Source of the DNA: DATFVA01 sp963839165
GTDB taxonomy: Bacteria > Bacteroidota > Ignavibacteria > Ignavibacteriales > Ignavibacteriaceae
Assembly (NCBI GenBank): GCA_963839165.1
Contig: CAWIUG010000005.1
Location: 1,426,001 to 1,490,000 of the forward strand
Direction of reading: 5' to 3'
DNA: 64,000 bases
Positions 59,658 through 64,000 of this stretch are shown piece after piece; position 1 is the stretch's first letter; every line of letters starts with the position of its first letter. The position numbers and the translations under genes are program-made. A model generated the notes under the pieces. That model did no database searches, was not told the origin of the DNA, and was given only the letters and a program-made list of their open reading frames with translations.

Positions 59658-61025
59658 TCATTGTGTATTTATTTTTCTCTGCCAATCAGGGTCAGAAAGT
59701 TCCCCTCGCTTAGTGGAATTTATTAATGTATAATCAGAAAATCCGGTAATATCCGCGAATACAAAAACAACACCGCCTTCTAAATCGTTATATCGCCAAA
59801 TCTCATAAGGTTTAGTATCTACCTGGTTAGGATATCTTTCAATTTCACTGGGTTCACCATAAAGAAGCAGAACTCTTCCCCTATCGGTTTTCCAGCCTTT
59901 CTGCTGAATATTCGTATACTGTTTATTAGCTTTACTAACCCGATCAAAATATTCTCTCTTGTATTCATTTACCGGAGTACCGGGAGTCAAATCGCGCGCT
60001 TTCCAGAAATCGAACAGAAATTTCTTTTTTGCATCTTCACTCTTCAAAGCGTCCCACTGGTTCTTTTCCTGTTTGGTCGCTACATATTTAGATTCATTAA
60101 AAGTTTGGTCTAATTCTTCTTCCGACATAGATGCAAATTCAGAGGTAAGTACGCTATTATCTGAAACACCAACGGGGGTTGTATCTACTACACCTGGATT
60201 ATAAATAAATATTTTCTTAGACGAATACACAGTCAGGTTTTTAGCGCTGTCGATCGCTACGTTTACAAGTGTGTAAGCCCCTGAAGGATATTTTGAGATA
60301 TTAATAGCCGCTACATCAACTGCCGAAGCTGAATTTCTTGGAAACAGCCTGGATTTATTAAAAACAGTTTTATTATTTGAATTCAGGAGCATATGATCCA
60401 CTCTCAGGTTCTCTGATCCATCAGTATTCTGAAGATTATAGATCTCGGAATAGAAATAAAGCACAGGGATCTCCTGACCGAAAATACCGCTGGGATTAGG
60501 AACAACTTCATAGGTATTTTTATAGAACATTGATTTTTCCTGATCAGAATGCCTAATCATCGAGGCGATCTCGAGGTCACTTATTGAAAATCTGTCATCC
60601 GGAAGTTGGGAGATTGTTATGGGAAACGAAAGGCTGTCTATTTTGTTCAAATCATTTCCATCTATCCCTGTTAACATACAGCGATATTCCCCCAGCGGAA
60701 GCACAAATGCTATATTCCCTGTGAAAGATTTCTGATGATTCTCGGAAAGGGAGTCAGCAATAATATTTTCAAACTGATAGTTTTTATTTACCAGTGTTTT
60801 TGTGCTATCCTGACTAATGATCTTAATGTTCAGTATTCCCTTTACAGTAAGCTGATTATCAGTTTGAACCTGTTTAAGCTGAGGCTCATAAAAAGAATAA
60901 TAAATTTCTACATAATTACTCGAATCATTATAAAAAAACCTGGAATAATCGAAATCTACTTTAAAATTCTGAGCATCTATAATGACCGAAATAATTAAGA
61001 CAAAAAATAAAATAAATTTTTTCAT
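59658..61025 (-). CDS. GWxTD domain protein, downstream copy
   Basis: 455 residues with a signal peptide (FILFFVLIISVIIDAQ), a beta-rich N-terminal part and a C-terminal GWxTD domain: KGWKTDRGRVLLLYGEPSEIERYP and KPYEIWRYNDLEGGVVFVFAD (about 385-435). The family is typical of Ignavibacteria/Caldithrix and related lineages and has no settled function. It is 45 bp from a second, similar gene. Confidence 0.88.
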   Translation of the reverse strand: MKKFILFFVLIISVIIDAQNFKVDFDYSRFFYNDSSNYVEIYYSFYEPQLKQVQTDNQLTVKGILNIKIISQDSTKTLVNKNYQFENIIADSLSENHQKSFTGNIAFVLPLGEYRCMLTGIDGNDLNKIDSLSFPITISQLPDDRFSISDLEIASMIRHSDQEKSMFYKNTYEVVPNPSGIFGQEIPVLYFYSEIYNLQNTDGSENLRVDHMLLNSNNKTVFNKSRLFPRNSASAVDVAAINISKYPSGAYTLVNVAIDSAKNLTVYSSKKIFIYNPGVVDTTPVGVSDNSVLTSEFASMSEEELDQTFNESKYVATKQEKNQWDALKSEDAKKKFLFDFWKARDLTPGTPVNEYKREYFDRVSKANKQYTNIQQKGWKTDRGRVLLLYGEPSEIERYPNQVDTKPYEIWRYNDLEGGVVFVFADITGFSDYTLINSTKRGELSDPDWQRKINTQ

Positions 61026-61070
61026 ATAAATAATATACCATTATTAAAAACTCCTGGAAACCTGTCTCTA

Positions 61071-62444
61071 TTAAAGAGCTCTAATCCTCTTTTCCCAGTT
61101 TGGATCGTTTATTTCTCCCCGTTTTGTTGAATGAATCAGTTGATAATTTGAAAGACCAATAAGGTCACCGAAAACAAACTGAACCCCGCCTTCAATATCA
61201 TGATAAAGCCATATTTCATACGGTTTTGTATTACCGACATTAGGATACCTGTCAATTTCACTGGGTTGACCATATTTTATATATACCCTTCCACGGTCAG
61301 TCATCCAGCCTTTAATTTTGATATTCCCGAATTTATTATTTGCATAATCAATTCTTTTCATATACTCCTCATAAAATTCATTCCTCGGAGTAGACGGATC
61401 CTTATCTCTAGCATTCCAGAATCTAACCAGAAATTCTCTTTTTGCATCAGCCCCGGATAAGATATCGTACTGATCCACCTCTTCGTTAGATGCTATATAT
61501 TTCGACCAGGCAAATATATTATCAAGTTCCTCTTCTGAAAGAGCATAAAACTGAGTGTTCACAGTTCTTGCCTCCACCGTCCTGACAGTGTCCTGCTTTA
61601 TTCCCGGGTTATAAACGAAGAATCTTTTTGACGAAGAAACCCCATATTCCTGAAGGCTGTCAATTAAAGAAACAGATAATGTATATGAGCCTGTCGGGAA
61701 TTTGTTAACATTAACACTGCCTACTTCTACCCTGCTGTTTTCCTTATGGGCTATATAGGACCTGTTATTCACAAAATATCTTGACTCATTATTATAAACT
61801 TGTGTGATCAACTCCAGCGGAGACCCATCTTTAGCATTATCCAGATCATACATTTCCAGATAATAGAAAAGAACAGGCTGATTTTCACCGAATATCAAAC
61901 CTGGAACAGGAATAATTTCATAAGTATTCTTATAAAAAATAGATTCCTTATTATTACTTTCCGGTAAAACTCTTGAAGCAAGTTCCAGATTACTCAAACT
62001 AAAATTATTACCCAGAATAGGATCAACTTTTATTCGCTCCAAATAGCTCTTAGCTCTCAGGGTATCCGTATAATTTGCGCCTGTAAAAGTACATTCATAA
62101 ACACCCTCAGGGATAACAAACTTAAGAACACCAGCCAGGTTCTGCTGCAGAACCTCTGAATTATTATGGGGACTTTTGAAACGCCACTGCCTGTTAATAA
62201 TTGTTTTACCAGTTGAGGAATCAAGAACTGAAATTTTCAGCAGGCCATCAACATAAACAAGTGAGTCCTCTTTTACTTTCAGCATTGAAGAAGTATCGAA
62301 TAAATAATAGAACTCAACCGTATTAGAGTCAGGATCAAATGCAAACTGGGCATAATCAATATCGAAAGATAACTGGGTTTGTTGGGCGGGGGTTAGAGTT
62401 AGTCCGGCTATTATAAACAAAATAATTAATGGAAACTTTTTCAT
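61071..62444 (-). CDS. GWxTD domain protein, upstream copy
   Basis: 457 residues: signal peptide (FPLIILFIIAGLTLTPAQ), long N-terminal beta-rich region, and the C-terminal domain KGWMTDRGRVYIKYGQPSEIDRYP / KPYEIWLYHDIEGGVQFVFGD (about 385-440). The two copies align along their whole length (both have a SNLELASRV/SDLEIASMI block and an EELDxxFxxSKYxA block), so they arose by tandem duplication. They lie immediately downstream of the PorV-like gene, which suggests a shared envelope function. Confidence 0.88.
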   Translation of the reverse strand: MKKFPLIILFIIAGLTLTPAQQTQLSFDIDYAQFAFDPDSNTVEFYYLFDTSSMLKVKEDSLVYVDGLLKISVLDSSTGKTIINRQWRFKSPHNNSEVLQQNLAGVLKFVIPEGVYECTFTGANYTDTLRAKSYLERIKVDPILGNNFSLSNLELASRVLPESNNKESIFYKNTYEIIPVPGLIFGENQPVLFYYLEMYDLDNAKDGSPLELITQVYNNESRYFVNNRSYIAHKENSRVEVGSVNVNKFPTGSYTLSVSLIDSLQEYGVSSSKRFFVYNPGIKQDTVRTVEARTVNTQFYALSEEELDNIFAWSKYIASNEEVDQYDILSGADAKREFLVRFWNARDKDPSTPRNEFYEEYMKRIDYANNKFGNIKIKGWMTDRGRVYIKYGQPSEIDRYPNVGNTKPYEIWLYHDIEGGVQFVFGDLIGLSNYQLIHSTKRGEINDPNWEKRIRAL

Positions 62445-62473
62445 ATCAGGTTATCATTTAAAACAATAAAAAA

Positions 62474-62502
62474 CGGCACTTTTTATAATATAAAAAGTGC
62501 CG
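62474..62502 (-). terminator. Hairpin terminator after the PorV-like gene
   Basis: CGGCACTTTTTATA / TATAAAAAGTGCCG is a 14-bp perfect stem; on the minus strand it is followed by TTTTTTATTG. It lies 24 bp past the PorV-like stop. Confidence 0.85.
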
Positions 62503-62525
62503 CAGCCCAAAAAAAGGCAATTCCT

Positions 62526-63542
62526 TTATAACGAAAGCTTCACGGTGAAAATATGATTTGATGTCGGGAAATCTTTCACATCTCTGTATGCATAATCAAA
62601 TACTATCCCTATACCGCTTTCTGTCTTGTACTGAATTCCGGCACCTGCGGTAAACCCGTAAATTGACTCTTCGGATTTTTGCATAGAAAGGTTATATCCT
62701 CCTCTTGCAAAGAAGTAATCCATAAAGTTGTATTCCAATCCGAAATGTGCAATATCTTCATACGCATTGTTGGCTGTATATGTAGTTGCGAGAATAACTG
62801 CATTCGTTTCATTAAATCTATGATCATAAGATAAACTCATTTCGAAATAACTTGGGATCTGAAAAGGTTCAGTCACAACCCCGTAATTTCCGGAAGAAGC
62901 ACCAAGATTTGATCCGGGAACGGTAGTTGACGTCTGTAAATCCTGACCGGAGAACTGCATATTAGTTCCAACATTTTTTAATGAAGCTCCCATTGAGAGG
63001 AAGTCATTAAACCGATATTGAACACCCATGTCAAGTCCGAATCCAACTGCACTGGTATTCTGAATTGATTCACTTATTAACTTTAAATTAGTACCGACTG
63101 AAATTCTGTCAGTAAGCACCTTTGAATAAGTCAGCGATGCAGTAAGAAATCCGGGAGAATAAGTTTGACCTGTACCATCAGGAAAATCAGCTGTTGTAAC
63201 AGGAATTTCCCCGAAATCCAGAGTCTTAAAACTGAGTGCGATTGAGCCCATTTCGCCCAAGCTGGTAGAAATTGCAAAATAAGAAACATTTATATCTGCA
63301 AAATATTGCATATAACTGAACATAGCTTCTGTCTGAGGGGTTAGATCCAATCCTGCCGGGTTGTAATATATTGATTCAAGACCCGTAAGAGAAGCAAGAA
63401 AGGCACCGCCGGTTGCAATACCTCTGGCACCGACCGGGATGAGCAATTCCTCAGCGCCCGTAGTACCCTTACGATCGGTATCGCCTGCATATAACGAACT
63501 GCATAACAAAACCAGAATTAAGAAAGTAAAAATCTTTTTCAT
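62526..63542 (-). CDS. PorV/PorQ-family outer-membrane protein
   Basis: 338 residues from the ATG at 63542 (GGAG nine bases upstream; the frame extends to 63557). Signal peptide IFTFLILVLLCSSLYAG, then a FadL-like barrel of the UPF0164/PorV-PorQ type with the conserved GARGIATGGAFLAS...SIYYNPAGL start and a barrel end RDVKDFPTSNHIFTVKLSL. PorV carries cargo to the type IX secretion attachment complex. Whether this copy is PorV itself or a paralogue is not decidable. It lies next to a T9SS cargo gene. Confidence 0.85.
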   Translation of the reverse strand: MKKIFTFLILVLLCSSLYAGDTDRKGTTGAEELLIPVGARGIATGGAFLASLTGLESIYYNPAGLDLTPQTEAMFSYMQYFADINVSYFAISTSLGEMGSIALSFKTLDFGEIPVTTADFPDGTGQTYSPGFLTASLTYSKVLTDRISVGTNLKLISESIQNTSAVGFGLDMGVQYRFNDFLSMGASLKNVGTNMQFSGQDLQTSTTVPGSNLGASSGNYGVVTEPFQIPSYFEMSLSYDHRFNETNAVILATTYTANNAYEDIAHFGLEYNFMDYFFARGGYNLSMQKSEESIYGFTAGAGIQYKTESGIGIVFDYAYRDVKDFPTSNHIFTVKLSL

Positions 63543-63576
63543 GTGTCTATACTCCAAAATTTTTAAGAATTTTAAT

Positions 63577-63604
63577 CGGAGACAGACCTTATGGTCTGCC
63601 TCCG
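63577..63604. terminator. Hairpin between the T9SS cargo gene and the PorV-like gene
   Basis: CGGAG-CAGACC-TTAT-GGTCTG-CCTCCG stem, with one mismatch on each side, directly after the T9SS gene's stop. It has no strong T-run, so it may be an attenuator or an RNA end. Confidence 0.6.
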
Positions 63605-63611
63605 TAAATTT

Positions 63612-64000
63612 TTAATATTTCTTCAATTGTTTTTGTGGCATAATTATCGAGAACTTGAGTATCTTCTGTCCATATTTTGGAGAGTCAACAATCGCAATAT
63701 ATAGTCCCGATGCAGCCCTGATTCCCGCATCATTTTTCAAATCCCACTGCAGGAACGGGGAAGAGGGCAATGATTTATCACCCGTACTCAGCGTTCTGAG
63801 TTTATTTCCCGAAAGGCTATAAATAGTTACAGTTACATCTCTCGGAAGATTTGAGAAAGTTACAAACGGTTCATCAGGCGGAGAATTTGTATAACTAGTT
63901 GCCGGGTTAAAGCCGTATAAAGGATTCGGAAATACATTTACTTTATTAAATAATGCTTTTTCTTCATCGGCATTAAGATTACCATTTTTCCTTGTTTCAA
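63612..64000 (-). CDS. T9SS-sorted secreted protein, C-terminal part (runs off window edge)
   Basis: About 128 residues of a C-terminus are visible: NVFPNPLYGFNPATSY...VTVTIYSLSGNKLRTLSTG...WDLKNDAGIRAASGLYIAIVDS, ending PQKQLKKY. The NPxxxFNPxT opening and the GLYI...K end identify a type IX sorting domain. The rest of the protein is outside the window. It is transcribed toward the PorV-like gene, a hint of a secretion-related unit. Confidence 0.85.
   Translation of the reverse strand, partial: ETRKNGNLNADEEKALFNKVNVFPNPLYGFNPATSYTNSPPDEPFVTFSNLPRDVTVTIYSLSGNKLRTLSTGDKSLPSSPFLQWDLKNDAGIRAASGLYIAIVDSPKYGQKILKFSIIMPQKQLKKY

Overview
The window looks like a chromosomal segment from the Ignavibacteria (Bacteroidota/Chlorobi group), probably assembled from an environmental sample. 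Support for this comes from type IX secretion (T9SS) C-terminal sorting domains on several secreted proteins, a PorV/PorQ-type outer-membrane protein beside two tandem GWxTD proteins, a DUF3467 protein, an acidic C-terminal extension on ribosomal protein S16, and an F-type ATP synthase operon that ends at atpG with no atpD/atpC. Assignment to a genus is not possible from the sequence alone.

Layout. 0-1.5 kb: a transposase fragment running off the edge, then a DUF134 regulator with a NifX/NifB-type cofactor-binding protein behind a 14-bp palindrome. 1.5-11.5 kb: a ten-gene minus-strand cluster that appears to encode a membrane electron-transfer system related to Hmc and DsrMKOP. It has two CCG/HdrD-type iron-sulfur proteins, each paired with a NarI-type cytochrome b, one four-cluster ferredoxin, and one NrfD/HybB-type quinone protein fused to a hexahaem cytochrome c. 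A histidine kinase and three receiver-only response regulators lie among them. This is the most interesting system in the window. 12-19 kb: a minus-strand catabolic cluster (SMP-30 lactonase, PhyH dioxygenase, sugar-type ABC ATPase and binding lipoprotein without permeases, nucleoside hydrolase) running into decayed genes (homocysteine methyltransferase, MetH-type reactivation domain, a GH92 mannosidase stub) and an 11-bp tandem repeat. 19.6-29 kb: a TonB receptor, two T9SS cargo proteins (a YCF48-repeat propeller and a 5'-nucleotidase) and a TrmB-type regulator broken by a 4-bp duplication, with a palindromic operator candidate between it and the nucleotidase. 29-31.5 kb: a small island-like stretch with a Fic enzyme behind duplicated inverted repeats and gene remnants, next to the 3' end of tmRNA. 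31.9-34.6 kb: three consecutive frameshifted genes (cobalamin adenosyltransferase, YgfZ/GcvT-like, a lipoprotein).

34.6-46.6 kb: dipeptidase, a secreted propeller-like protein, LptF/LptG, DUF3467, a TPR lipoprotein, and a plus-strand run of adenosine deaminase, a small protein, urocanate hydratase and a phosphoglycerate dehydrogenase, then an MqnA-like protein. 46.6-57 kb: a compact minus-strand housekeeping block: atpZ/atpI-like-atpBEFHAG, ffh, rpsP, khpA, rimM, trmD, rplS, preceded by bactofilin and an M23 peptidase. 57-64 kb: a TsaC-like enzyme, a heptosyltransferase-type GT9 and a lipid A-type acyltransferase (envelope assembly), then the GWxTD pair, the PorV-like protein and the C-terminus of another T9SS cargo.

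About ten reading-frame lesions were found by reading through stops. They lie at 17.98-18.72, 25.22 and 31.9-34.3 kb. They may be true gene decay or local assembly errors. The sequence alone does not decide this, although the MetH-domain gene carries so many lesions that decay is likely there.
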